From Palaemon carinicauda (Eukaryota; Arthropoda; Malacostraca; Decapoda; Palaemonidae), in the NCBI RefSeq assembly GCF_036898095.1, contig NC_090744.1, forward strand, positions 96,331,383 to 96,395,382: 64,000 nt of DNA. The letters run 5' to 3'. The notes under the pieces were generated by a model. The model was not told the origin of the DNA and did not search any database. It worked only from the letters and a program-made list of their open reading frames with translations. Positions 10,797 to 19,689 of the stretch are shown here, one piece after another. Both the position numbers and the translations under genes were made by a program. Within the stretch, counting starts at the first letter, position 1. Each line of letters opens with the position of its first letter.

Positions 10797-11892
10797 CACC
10801 AAGGCCTCCACGCTCTTCGTCTGACTGCCTTCAGACTATCGAAAGACTCTCGAGAGCTAGAGGCTTTTCGAAGGAGGCAGCCAGAGCGATTGCTAGAGCA
10901 AGGAGAACATCCACCCTTAGAGTCTACCAATCGAAGTGGGAAACCTTCCGAAACTGGTGCAAGTCAGTATCCGTATCCTCGACCAGTACCTCTGTAACTC
11001 AAATAGCTGACTTTCTCTTATATCTGAGGAAAGAACGATCTCTTTCAGCTCCCACTATCAAGGGTTACAGAAGCATGTTGGCATCAGTCTTCCGTCACAG
11101 AGGCTTAGATCTTTCCAACAATAAAGATCTACAGGACCTCCTTAAGTCTTTTGAGACCACGAAGGAGCGTCGTTTGGTTACACCTGGTTGGAATTTAGAC
11201 GTGGTACTAAGATTCCTTATGTCAGACAGGTTCGAACCGCTACAATCAGCCTCCCGGAAAGATCTCACCTTAAAGACTCTTTTCCTTGTATGCTTAGCCA
11301 CAGCTAAAAGAGTCAGTGAGATTCATGCCTTCAGCAAGAACATCGGATTCTCATCCGAAACGGCTACATGTTCTACAACTTGGTTTTCTAGCCAAAAACG
11401 AGCTGCCTTCTCGGCCTTGGCCAATATCGTTCGATATTCCAAACTTATCGTATGGTTGGAAATGAACTAGAAAGAGTCTTATGCCCTGTAAGAGCTCTTA
11501 AGTTCTATTTAAAACGAACTAAACCTTTACGAGGCCCGTCTGAAGCTTTATGGTGTTCAGTTAAGAAACCATCTTTGCCTATGTCAAAGAATGCTTTATC
11601 CTATTTTATCAGACTGTTAATACGAGAAGCTCATTCCCATCTGAATGAGGAAGACCAAGCTTTGCTGAAGGTAAGGACACATGAAGTTAGAGCTGTCGCA
11701 ACTTCCGTGGCCTTTAAACAAAATAGATCTCTGCAAAGTATAATCGACGCAACCTATTGGAAAAGCAAGTCAGTGTTCGCGTCTTTTTATCTTAAGAATG
11801 TCCAGTCTCTTTACGAGAACTGCTACACTCTGGGACCATTCGTAGCAACGAGTGCAGTAGTGGGTGAGGGCTCAACCACTACAATTCCCTAA
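10797..11892 (+). pseudogene. Tyrosine recombinase of DIRS element A, frameshifted
   Basis: The core starts with a SKEAARAIARARR helix and RVYQSKWETFRNWC, the SAM-like DNA-binding part. The catalytic set is present at sequence level: Arg in ATAKRVSEI (about 11305), HEVR in THEVRAVATSVAF (about 11681-11692), and Tyr in FASFYLKN (about 11785). Relative to D, two 2-base deletions near 11370 and 11445 put the two halves in different frames. F carries the same two deletions. The enzyme would integrate the circular DNA intermediate. Confidence 0.8.
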
Positions 11893-12296
11893 TTCCATAA
11901 CCTTTTTAATCTTTCTTTTGAAATGTTTTATTATTGTTTTTGGGTTGTCCGGAAGGCTAAGAAGCCTTTCGCATCCTACTTGATTTGGCGGGTGGTCAAA
12001 GTCATTTCTTGAGAAGCGCCTAGATTAGAGGTTTTGATGAGGTCCTGTTGTATGGGTTGCAACCCTTGATACTTCAGCTCCTAGGGGTCGCTCAGCATCC
12101 TAAGAGGATCGCGAGGCTCCGTAAGGAAGACGTACTTAAAAAGGCAGAGTAATTGTTCAAGTCGACTTCCTTACCAGGTACTTATTTATTTTAAGTTTGT
12201 TATTTTGATAACTGCTAAAATAAAATAAAAAATCCTTAGCTCATAATAATGTAAACATTTATTGCTGGTCTCTACCCACCCCCCTGGGTGTGAATC
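11893..12296 (+). other. 3' non-coding region of DIRS element A
   Basis: Similar to 38032-38410 of D and to the last bases of the window in F. It includes GGTTGTCCGGAAGGCTAAG and, next to the internal complementary region, GTCTCTACCCACC...TGGGTGTGAATCAGC. No gene is seen. Confidence 0.6.
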
Positions 12297-12329
12297 AGCT
12301 TATATAATCACCGGCTAAGTTAAATATTG
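12297..12329 (+). repeat. Internal complementary region of A, first half
   Basis: GCTTATATAATCACCGGCTA continuing to AAATATT is the reverse complement of the left end of A at 6222-6254. In DIRS elements this internal complementary region is thought to help form the circular intermediate. The second half lies at 19961-20025, beyond inserted element B. Confidence 0.8.
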
Positions 12330-12660
12330 AAAAAAGGGATTTTGACGTAGGAAAAATCTATTTCTGGGCGAGGGACCTGTGCCGCCCAGTGAATAAGCTC
12401 CTATTAGCACTTATTCTTAGGTAATTTACTGCTAAATATACCAGAGAAAAAATGTAAAGGAGTGCTAGGTTAACTAGCTCGCTCACCTATTGGTGTCGGT
12501 ATAAAATTGGGCGTATAATCCAGAGGTCCCGCACTATTTAGATTCATCCACGACAAAGACCCCAATAGAGGAGAGCCGTTCAACCTCACTCGGCACCAGC
12601 AACTCTGCATCCGCTCAGAACCCAACTCCTTAGCACCCAAAATTTGGGGACTCCAAGGGA
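12330..12660 (-). repeat. Right inverted terminal repeat of DIRS element B
   Basis: The stretch 12385-12650 is the reverse complement of 19690-19940 with almost no differences, for example across ATAAGCTCCTATTAGCACTT and CGCACTATTTAGATTCATCC. The outermost part (12330-12384) pairs instead with the internal complementary region at 12683-12738. Confidence 0.9.
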
Positions 12661-12674
12661 GAGGAGCTGGGAGG

Positions 12675-12775
12675 GTTCACTGGGCGGCACAGGTCCCTCG
12701 CCCAGAAATAGATTTTTCCTACGTCAAAATCCCTTTTTTGGGCTTGAACCTGTGCCGGCCAGTGAATATATACAA
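12675..12775 (-). repeat. Internal complementary region of DIRS element B
   Basis: On the plus strand the first half (to about 12738) is the complement of the extreme right end at 12330-12390. The second half (GGGCTTGAACCTGTGCCGGC to about 12770) is the complement of the extreme left end at 19930-19960. The joint of the two halves therefore mirrors the expected joint of the circular DNA intermediate. This is the defining layout of DIRS elements. Confidence 0.85.
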
Positions 12776-13087
12776 GAGAAATGTCACCAAACTTGCAAAA
12801 TAAAGGAAAACATAAACATAAGGGAAATACAAGTTGCTTTAATCAGAGATGAGTGCCAAAAACAGCTATAAGGGTATCTTAAAAAGAACATAAATCCACT
12901 TGGTAGAACAATTGACCAAAAAAGGTAAGGTATAATAATGCTGTGAGTGATGATATATACAGATACTCGGGAGTCAAAAATTTACAAATATAATAATAGT
13001 AATCAGGTGCGAAATCAACGAATACAAATAGGGTATAAATGAGGCAGGTAAGGGGAGAGATAAAATAACAAGGAATTAACATATGAG
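12776..13087 (-). other. 3' non-coding region of DIRS element B
   Basis: AT-rich DNA between the recombinase stop and the internal complementary region. No gene is recognised. Confidence 0.55.
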
Positions 13088-14548
13088 TTACCTGGGGGTA
13101 ACTACGCTCCCTGCAGCTACTGTAGGAAATTTAAGGGCTTCCAAATGTTTAAGGTAGTGTTTCTTGAACACTGAGGGTGACTTCCACCCTGTATACCTGG
13201 AAAGATCCGTAAAATTCATGTGGTGAAAAAAGTTCACCGAAGTAGCAACCGCTCTGATATCATGTGCAAGAGGAAAAGAGTCAGGGCTAGCTTGTTTAAT
13301 AAAATACAAAATTTGTTGCCTGATCCCTTTAATGGTAATGGTACCGCCTTGTTCTCTAACGAATAGAGGCCCCGAGGAGTTAGAGGAGGTCCGGGATAAA
13401 TAAGACCTAAGAGTAGTAACAGGGCACAGAGACGGATCTTGCGTGAGGGGAACAATTTTCCAGGAGGACCATCTGTTCTGAGGGTCTTCGTTCTTAGCTA
13501 AAAAGAATTTGTTAGGTGAAAGAAGGACCTCTCCCGAAGGAAGGAACTCAATATGACCCGGGTCTCTTGACAAAGCTGCCAGTTCAGAAATTCTTGCCCC
13601 GGAAGCCAAACTCACCAGGAAAAGTGTTTTCCTGAGAAGGGGAATGTAATCACAAGAACTGTTAATGGTATCAGAAGCCAATTTGAGTACATCATTAAGG
13701 AACCAGGTAACCGGGGTAGGACGAGTAACCGGTTTCAGTCTGGCACAGGCTTTCGGAATTGAAGCTAACACAGAGTCGGTTAAGTCTATGTTAAAACCCA
13801 CTAGGAATATCTTTTTCAAGGCAGATTTAATAGTGGTGATAGTATTGGCTGCCAGACCTGATTCTAATAAAGTTCTAAAGAAAGTGACTGTAAGGTTCAA
13901 GTTCATACAGTGTACGTCTGAGTCTATCAAAAATTTAGCCAACTTTTTAACCGCAGAATCATATTGGCGGATGGTGGAATCCCGTTTATCTGATTCTAGG
14001 AACAGGGTGTTTTGAGGATCGATATTGGCGCCATGCATGGCCGCAAACTTCATGAAGTCCATAAAGTTAGGGCGCTCTGAATGTTTGAGAAAGCGTACAC
14101 AACGCGTGTTTGTACTATCTGAGACAGAACCGGATTGGGTATCGGGTGAGGATGTAGTCTCAACTCTCGCAGGAGAGGATACCAATTGCTCTTGGGCCAG
14201 TTGGGTGCGACCAAGGCTACTCGTCCCTTGAAGGATCTCAGCTTGTCTAGGACTTTCAGTAAAAGATTCACCGGGGGAAAGAGATAAATCCTTTCCCAGA
14301 TGTCCCAATTCTGTGACATAGCGTCTGTGGCGTAGGCCTGAGGGTCTAGATTGGGAGCCACATATACTCTCAACTTGTGGTTGGACTCCGTGGCGAAGAG
14401 ATCCACTTGGAGACCCGGAACCCGAGAGAGAATCCACCGGAATGACTTTAGATCGAGTGACCATTCCGATTCTAGAGGGGAGGTCCGGGACAAGGCGTCT
14501 GCCACTACGTTCCGGACTCCCGCCAGGTGGACAGCTGAAAGATGCCAA
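13088..14548 (-). CDS. Tyrosine recombinase of DIRS element B, intact
   Basis: An open frame of 486 codons. The first 150 or so residues overlap the RNase H/methyltransferase frame and are probably not part of the folded enzyme; the true start is uncertain. The recombinase core is about residues 150-470. The N-terminal DNA-binding part contains STIRQYDSAVKKLAKFL. The catalytic residues are Arg319 (ASGARISELAAL), His429 and Arg432 (AHDIRAVATSV), Trp455 (TGWKSP) and the nucleophile Tyr465 (FKKHYLKHL). In the family it joins the circular DNA copy to the genome without a target duplication. The core is unbroken, in contrast to A, D, F, E and G. Confidence 0.88.
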   Translation of the reverse strand: MASFSCPPGGSPERSGRRLVPDLPSRIGMVTRSKVIPVDSLSGSGSPSGSLRHGVQPQVESICGSQSRPSGLRHRRYVTELGHLGKDLSLSPGESFTESPRQAEILQGTSSLGRTQLAQEQLVSSPARVETTSSPDTQSGSVSDSTNTRCVRFLKHSERPNFMDFMKFAAMHGANIDPQNTLFLESDKRDSTIRQYDSAVKKLAKFLIDSDVHCMNLNLTVTFFRTLLESGLAANTITTIKSALKKIFLVGFNIDLTDSVLASIPKACARLKPVTRPTPVTWFLNDVLKLASDTINSSCDYIPLLRKTLFLVSLASGARISELAALSRDPGHIEFLPSGEVLLSPNKFFLAKNEDPQNRWSSWKIVPLTQDPSLCPVTTLRSYLSRTSSNSSGPLFVREQGGTITIKGIRQQILYFIKQASPDSFPLAHDIRAVATSVNFFHHMNFTDLSRYTGWKSPSVFKKHYLKHLEALKFPTVAAGSVVTPR

Positions 14549-16269
14549 CGGTTCGAGGCTGCTAGGGAGAATATGGCTACTAGAACATGGTTCAGAGGCC
14601 CTGATTTTGATCCGCCTCTGTTGAGGCAGCGGACCACCACTTCACTGTCGAGAACCAGACGAAGGTGTTGTCTCTTGGGTGGAGCGAGACGTTTCAGGGT
14701 TAGAAGAACTGCCATGGCCTCCAGCACATTGATGTGAAATTGGCGGAATAAGGGAGACCAAAGACCTTGAACTTTCCTGAGCTGAGAATAGCCTCCCCAA
14801 CCTGATAGGGATGCGTCCGTGTGAATGATTAACTTCGGAGGCGGAAATCGAAGGGGAACTGACTTTGACAGATTGTTGGCCCTTGTCCAAGGTAGAAGTC
14901 TTTCCCGGAGAATGGGAGGAAGGCGGACTTTCCTGTCCCGGAGCTTCCGGTTCGCCCTCGAACGCCAGACACGATTGATATCTTTCAATTTTGCCTTCAG
15001 AAGTAGATCCGTCACTGAAGCAAATTGAAGGGACCCTAGGATCCTCTCTTGGAGTCGTCTGGAACTTACTTTGTCTTTGAGAAAGCGTTTGGTGTTCATT
15101 GCAATCTCTAACCTCTTGGGTTTGGGAAGACACAGAGTATGAGATATAAGATCCCATTGCAGGCCGAGCCATTGGAACTTCGATTTTGGAAGAAGACGGG
15201 ACTTCTTGAAGTTGATCTGGAAGCCTAGAGATTGAAGGTATTGGATGACTTTGTGAGTGGCTTTTAGGCAATTTTGGGAGGTGTCTGACCAAATGAGCCA
15301 GTCGTCCAGATAGGCTACTACTTGAATCCCTTGATTTCTGAGTTCCTGAACAGCAACTTCTGCTAACTTTGTGAAGATCCTTGGGGCGATGTTGAGCCCA
15401 AAGGGCATCACCTTGAAGGAGTAATTTTTGTCCCCTAGGCGGAAGCCTAGATACGGACGGAAGTGTCTCGCTATCGGGACGTGATAATAGGCGTCTGTAA
15501 GATCGATAGAGGTGGTGACGGCCCCACGGGGAAGTAAGGTCCGCACCTGCGAGACGGTAAGCATTCGAAACTTGTCGCATTGAATGGACAAGTTGAGAAG
15601 GGATAGGTCTAGAATCACTCTTCTCTTGTCCGAATCCTTCTTCGGGACACTGAACAGCCGACCCTGAAACTTCAGGTGTTTCGTTTCTTGTATGGCGTTC
15701 TTTTGTAACAGGTCCTGGACAAATTCGACTAGGTCCGGAGTGGAATGTTGATGAAATCTGTTCGGAGGTGGAGGTCCTTGAATCCAACTCCACCCCAGTC
15801 CCTTGGAGATGATACTGAAAGCCCAGGGACTGAACCTCCATTTGTTGCGGAAGGCATAAAGCCTCCCCCCTACCCGCTGCACCTCAGTATTGGTTTGAGG
15901 AGTTGCCTCCACGTCCGCCTCGGAAGTTCTTTCCCTTGCGAAAGAATCTACCTCTACCTCTGTTCTGGTTTGAACCACGATGGTAGCCTCTACCTCTGTT
16001 ATAACTCTGGGAAGAGCCTTGAGCCTCATAAGACTGGTTAAAGGCTGGAGAGGTGGTGGAGGCACCGGGAAGCTGGCTCTTAGGGAGCAGAACGGTGACA
16101 TAGTCGTCCGATGAAGGAGCCCGAGAGGTGGAAGGCTGTGCAGAAGCAGCAGGAGATGGAGGAAGAGGCTGACGGAAAACAGACGAACTACTCTGCTGTT
16201 GCCGGAACTGGGTGGAGGTATACGGGCGGAGCTTCTTCCTACCCCGGGCTTGGTAATTTGCGGGATCAT
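14050..16269 (-). CDS. Reverse transcriptase, RNase H and methyltransferase-like polyprotein of B
   Basis: A 739-codon open frame; the first 130 residues overlap the end of gag and are probably not used, since the conserved part begins near residue 131, just past the gag stop. Reverse transcriptase: SIDLTDAYYHVPI (Asp256, Asp259), MPFGLNIAPRIFTK, and YLDDW (Asp322, Asp323). RNase H: TDAS (Asp485), NVLEAMA (Glu517), LDSE (Asp541), VADALSR (Asp591). Methyltransferase-like: DLFAT at 623, DPQAYATDAMSQNW, FPP at 665 and VAPNWPKSNW. Relative to gag the frame is +1, so expression may need frameshifting or internal initiation. All catalytic residues are present. Confidence 0.9.
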   Translation of the reverse strand: MIPQITKPGVGRSSARIPPPSSGNSRVVRLFSVSLFLHLLLLLHSLPPLGLLHRTTMSPFCSLRASFPVPPPPLQPLTSLMRLKALPRVITEVEATIVVQTRTEVEVDSFARERTSEADVEATPQTNTEVQRVGGRLYAFRNKWRFSPWAFSIISKGLGWSWIQGPPPPNRFHQHSTPDLVEFVQDLLQKNAIQETKHLKFQGRLFSVPKKDSDKRRVILDLSLLNLSIQCDKFRMLTVSQVRTLLPRGAVTTSIDLTDAYYHVPIARHFRPYLGFRLGDKNYSFKVMPFGLNIAPRIFTKLAEVAVQELRNQGIQVVAYLDDWLIWSDTSQNCLKATHKVIQYLQSLGFQINFKKSRLLPKSKFQWLGLQWDLISHTLCLPKPKRLEIAMNTKRFLKDKVSSRRLQERILGSLQFASVTDLLLKAKLKDINRVWRSRANRKLRDRKVRLPPILRERLLPWTRANNLSKSVPLRFPPPKLIIHTDASLSGWGGYSQLRKVQGLWSPLFRQFHINVLEAMAVLLTLKRLAPPKRQHLRLVLDSEVVVRCLNRGGSKSGPLNHVLVAIFSLAASNRWHLSAVHLAGVRNVVADALSRTSPLESEWSLDLKSFRWILSRVPGLQVDLFATESNHKLRVYVAPNLDPQAYATDAMSQNWDIWERIYLFPPVNLLLKVLDKLRSFKGRVALVAPNWPKSNWYPLLRELRLHPHPIPNPVLSQIVQTRVVYAFSNIQSALTLWTS

Positions 16270-17962
16270 ATTTCCGCTTAGGAGTCAAACCCCAACGGGT
16301 TTTAAGGCTCTGATTAACCCTAGTAGCCTCCGCCAAGACTTCCTCCACAAGATCCTCAGGGAAAAGATTTGAACCCCAGCAAGAGGACCGGATAAGTTTA
16401 TTAGGCGCGTGCCTAATAGTCGCCTCAGCCAGGACGTGTTTGCGGCACCTACGTTTGGCAATAGCAAAGTCATATAGATCGAAATATAACGACTGCAAAG
16501 TAGCCTTATTGAGAGACTTAAAGATACTCTCAGTATCATAAGTTAAGGCTATCGACTCCGTAGACGTGGCCAAGTTCAAAGTTCGACCAACACGTAGGCG
16601 GGAATCATACTCCTGTTTAATAAGGGATTCCGGGAGACGGGGAAGCCGTTCGCTAAACATTACCGACGCACAGTCGGCTGTTAGCTTGCCAGAAGTAAAG
16701 GTGGTATGGACATTGTCCCAACACTCATTACCTGAAGGAAGAAGGAGGGAGATCGGGTCTACCTCTCGGATGGGAGGCAAGGGCTTCTCCTCCAGAGCAT
16801 ATTGAAAAGCCAGTTCTGCAACCTTATTGACGCATGGAGTCACGGTATTCTTGTCCATTAAGAACATTGTGAACGAACTTTTATGAGGCGTCAACATGGT
16901 ATTGGTGCAACCAATATCATTCAGAAACCTAGCCCAAACAGATTGGGCTTGTTCCTTTGGGAAAATGACAGTCTCTTTGGGGACCTTATCCAGCCGAACC
17001 AGAGCTTCCTCGGTAAGCCTGGCATAACCATGAAATGGAAATGCGAGACCAGGAGGAAAGAATTCAAAGTCCTCTAGGGGACGAGTGCCAAGACCTTCCA
17101 ATGTTAACATCCCGTCTGAAAATGGGGAATGAAGAGCCATGCGCCAAGGGTTATTCTTGGTAAACGGCGGAAGCTTAGAGGCATCCGGGATGAGAGAGCT
17201 TTGAACTCGCTCCGGAGCACCCTGCTCTAATGCCCCAAGTCTCTGACCAATGTTAGAGAACATCGTGTCCATCTTGGCCTGCATTTCCGACACCAACTTA
17301 GCTTGCATCTCCGACACAATGCGAAGCATGGCTGATTCGGAAAGGCCCGGATTTGGAGCAGAAGTGGCGGATTGTACTCCCGGGTCGTGAGACTTAGAGG
17401 AGGAGCCGGAAGCCTTAGATGACGGGTTCGTATTAGACTTGGAACTATGGGAAGCCTTGTGGGGCTTACGAGCTTTTAGCAAAGTCCTAGATATAGACTT
17501 ATCTTTGGGGGGAACCGGGTGTGATCGGTGAGACGAATCACGGTCCCCAGAAAGACCATGGAAAGAAGAGAGATCAGATGAAGAAGAAAGAGCGGGGCTG
17601 AGGATAGGAATCTCAGCGCCGGTAACACCTGCCTCACTTACCACCCTACCTGCATCCGGATCATCCAACAACATAGGTTCGACGTCCAAGTTCATGGAGG
17701 CAACATTGTCTTCCAGATCTCCAGGGGCATCCAACGGATCTTGTTCCTGGTCTATGAATCCCGCAATAGTGGCATCAATGTGGGCAATGATGGGTGCCGC
17801 AACATGCCTAGCCACAGCGGCTGAAGACTTGGCATTAGGGTAGATCATTGCACAGTAGTCTTCAGACAGGACGTAAGGCTGTTTAGATTTGACGTTTCTG
17901 GCAAATCCCCTAACCCACACTTTCAGTGTGGCCCGAGCCGCAGTCTTCTGCTCCGGGGATGC
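15884..17962 (-). CDS. gag of DIRS element B, main exon
   Basis: The open frame enters directly from a splice acceptor (ATTATTTCAG, ending at 17963) in phase 0 and runs about 692 codons to a stop at 15884. From the codon at 17920: a conserved N-terminal block with the VLSEDYCAMI motif, a Ser/Pro-rich linker (about 105-190), a heptad-like helix LRIVSEMQAKLVSEMQAK (about 199-216) suited to oligomerisation, a conserved LVRLDKVPKETVIFPK block that is also found in G at about 55400, and an Arg-Gly-rich basic tail (about 640-678) likely to bind RNA. The probable role is the structural particle protein. An in-frame ATG is not needed if spliced to 18097-18267. Confidence 0.8.
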   Translation of the reverse strand, partial: ASPEQKTAARATLKVWVRGFARNVKSKQPYVLSEDYCAMIYPNAKSSAAVARHVAAPIIAHIDATIAGFIDQEQDPLDAPGDLEDNVASMNLDVEPMLLDDPDAGRVVSEAGVTGAEIPILSPALSSSSDLSSFHGLSGDRDSSHRSHPVPPKDKSISRTLLKARKPHKASHSSKSNTNPSSKASGSSSKSHDPGVQSATSAPNPGLSESAMLRIVSEMQAKLVSEMQAKMDTMFSNIGQRLGALEQGAPERVQSSLIPDASKLPPFTKNNPWRMALHSPFSDGMLTLEGLGTRPLEDFEFFPPGLAFPFHGYARLTEEALVRLDKVPKETVIFPKEQAQSVWARFLNDIGCTNTMLTPHKSSFTMFLMDKNTVTPCVNKVAELAFQYALEEKPLPPIREVDPISLLLPSGNECWDNVHTTFTSGKLTADCASVMFSERLPRLPESLIKQEYDSRLRVGRTLNLATSTESIALTYDTESIFKSLNKATLQSLYFDLYDFAIAKRRCRKHVLAEATIRHAPNKLIRSSCWGSNLFPEDLVEEVLAEATRVNQSLKTRWGLTPKRKYDPANYQARGRKKLRPYTSTQFRQQQSSSSVFRQPLPPSPAASAQPSTSRAPSSDDYVTVLLPKSQLPGASTTSPAFNQSYEAQGSSQSYNRGRGYHRGSNQNRGRGRFFRKGKNFRGGRGGNSSNQY

Positions 17963-18096
17963 CTGAAATAATAGTGGGAATTATAAAAAGGAAGATTCCC
18001 GGTGGTCCTTCAAGGCCATAGAAATCTTACTAAATAGTGTATGTATACCAAAAAAGGTAAAATAATTAGAAAGGCAACATAGCCAACGGGACTCAC
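17963..18096 (-). other. Spliceosomal intron in gag of element B (134 nt)
   Basis: On the minus strand the donor is GATTCG|GTGAGT and the acceptor is CCACTATTATTTCAG|GCATCC with a pyrimidine-rich tract before it. Both exon ends are in phase 0. Joining them gives SDS followed by ASPEQKTAARATLK and the gag frame. The intron itself has no continuous reading from exon 1 into gag, because the frame that reads through the donor diverges. Element G has an acceptor (CCCTTTCTTTTACAG, ending 54828) at the equivalent place and phase. Confidence 0.75.
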
Positions 18097-18267
18097 CGAA
18101 TCAGATCCGAGGGTGGTGATGAGGTCAAAACAGACCATACAGTTATCAGGGTGCCAGACCACTATGTCCTCCAGCTGAACTCCGCAGAGGGCGTGAGACC
18201 TACATACGGTATGGCCACAAGGCTGATGAAGAACAGCCGCACAGGCCGTCGTCTGACAATGCACCAT
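18097..18267 (-). CDS. Cys/His-rich N-terminal exon of gag, element B
   Basis: 57 codons from an ATG at 18267 to a GTGAGT donor. Cys and His are spaced as in a zinc-binding fold: Cys4, Cys9, Cys17, His19, Cys22, His25, Cys28, His39, Cys43, Cys46, with a WHPDNCMVC ending. I do not recognise a named family; a small zinc finger at the start of DIRS gag is plausible. It is spliced to the main gag exon in phase 0, giving a predicted protein of about 749 residues. Unspliced, the frame would run on about 28 codons into the intron and stop. Confidence 0.7.
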
Positions 18268-18291
18268 CTATAAAAAGAATAGTATATGAGA

Positions 18292-18516
18292 AACTGTAAT
18301 TCTCTTAAGTAGGGGCGGGTCCAGAGGACCCGGGACTAACATAAGTCTAACTTAAGACTAGAGCTTAACTGTAATACTCTTAAGTAGGGGCGGGTCCGGA
18401 GGACCCGGGCCTAAACATAAGTCTAACTTAAGACTAGAGCTTAACTGTAATACTCTTAAGTAGGGGCGGGTCCGGAGGACCCGGGCCTAAACATAAGTCT
18501 AACTTAAGACTAGAGT
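18292..18516. repeat. Tandem repeat, about 75-bp unit, three copies
   Basis: Units start at 18292, 18367 and 18443 with AACTGTAAT and contain CTTAAGTAGGGGCGGGTCC and the self-complementary stretch GGTCCGGAGGACC. Copies 2 and 3 are nearly identical, copy 1 slightly diverged. They lie in the leader of element B. Confidence 0.9.
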
Positions 18517-18570
18517 ATAGCTATCCATTCCGGTCGAGCCGGGATCATAAAAAAGGATGCAACAACAAAG

Positions 18571-18701
18571 AATTAAGACACATGGTGTCTGATTTCCCGG
18601 AGCGAGGTTAAGCCCCGGGCCGGGAAATAAAGGTAAGAATTAAGACACATGGTGTCTGATTTCCCGGAGCGAGGTTAAGCCCCGGGCCGGAAATAAAGGT
18701 A
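18571..18701. repeat. Tandem repeat, 67-bp unit, two copies
   Basis: Units start at 18571 and 18638 (AATTAAGACACATGGTGTCT) and include a palindromic CACATGGTGT and CCCCGGGCCGG. The copies differ by about two bases. Confidence 0.9.
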
Positions 18702-19689
18702 TATCCATAAACCAATACATATAGGAACTCCGGGATAGTGATCTGTCATATATAATCCTATATAATCATAGGAACTGTTATAAATTAATAGGGGGGCGGA
18801 ACTGTAGATAAGAACCGCCAACCGAACCCGGAGGGTTTCGTATAACATAATAAAATTGTGATAGGTGAATATAAAATAGGGTGCACCGGGATCCTACTCT
18901 GTTGAAAGGTGGCCAACCCGTCTAGACAGAGACGAAACCGCCGGGACACCCGGAGGACAAAGTCCATAAACACTGAACTACCCCCTCTAAAAGGAGGGAA
19001 GGCAACGGTCCCCTAGGAGAGGGGGGAGAGAAGCCTAGCCACCAACCTAGCGAGAGGAGGAGCTTGGGGGAGGATCACGTGATACGGAGCAGCAGGGCTA
19101 CCAACTGACGATCCCCAAACACTACCAAAACAGATCATACGGAGTAATAAGCACAAATATTCATTATAAAAGTAATAGCGTTGAAAAATATATGAATATA
19201 CACATAAAAAATTAGGGCAAGGTATGCAACATAATAAATAAATCCCAAAGGACAGCAACCTGATGGCTTAAATAATAAAAATTGCCGCCCAGTAATGAAG
19301 GTCGGCAAGCCATCTACGATACGTAACTGATATCGGCCCTAAATATGAACCACAAGGGTTCTAAACGCTAAATAATGAATATCCACAATAAAACATATAA
19401 AAATTTAATTAATAATAAAAATAATACACTTAGTAACACCGCGAGTGAAACTAAAAGCTCTCAAAACAGGAGTACCAACCTTAAGCGGAATCAAGCAAGA
19501 TCGATATGATCGAAGAGAATAAACTCCTATAATTTAAATATTAAATGATCTAGATTGCTCAAAACACAGCAAAACATAGCTTGGTACTCAACTTAGACGG
19601 TGTCTCCTGGGAAACCGATGAAGCCATAATCCAGTGGAAAATAAGCAAAATACGAGAGCACAAAAAAAGCGGGTTACAACACAGGCGTG

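Larger units (their letters stand above)
6222..12329 (+). mobile_element. DIRS-like retrotransposon A, left and main part
   Basis: The left end (AATATTTAACTTAGCCGGTG) is repeated as its complement at 12297-12329, the first half of the internal complementary region. The element then resumes at 19961-20264 with the second half and the right inverted repeat; element B separates the pieces. Restored, A is about 6.4 kb. It carries gag relics, the reverse-transcriptase thumb, RNase H, a methyltransferase-like domain and a tyrosine recombinase. The reverse-transcriptase palm is absent. D (32275-38758) and F (59516 onwards) are the same family. It is non-autonomous and broken. Confidence 0.85.
18268..19689 (-). 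other. Leader of DIRS element B
   Basis: Non-coding leader between the left terminal repeat and the first gag exon. It holds two sets of short tandem repeats (18292-18516 and 18571-18701). The rest is AT-rich with no recognisable gene. It probably contains the promoter, which I cannot place. Confidence 0.55.

Noticed and set aside
13665..15028. Plus-strand open frames opposite the B recombinase and reverse transcriptase
   Set aside because: They are antisense to long frames with full catalytic motifs and show no family signature of their own.
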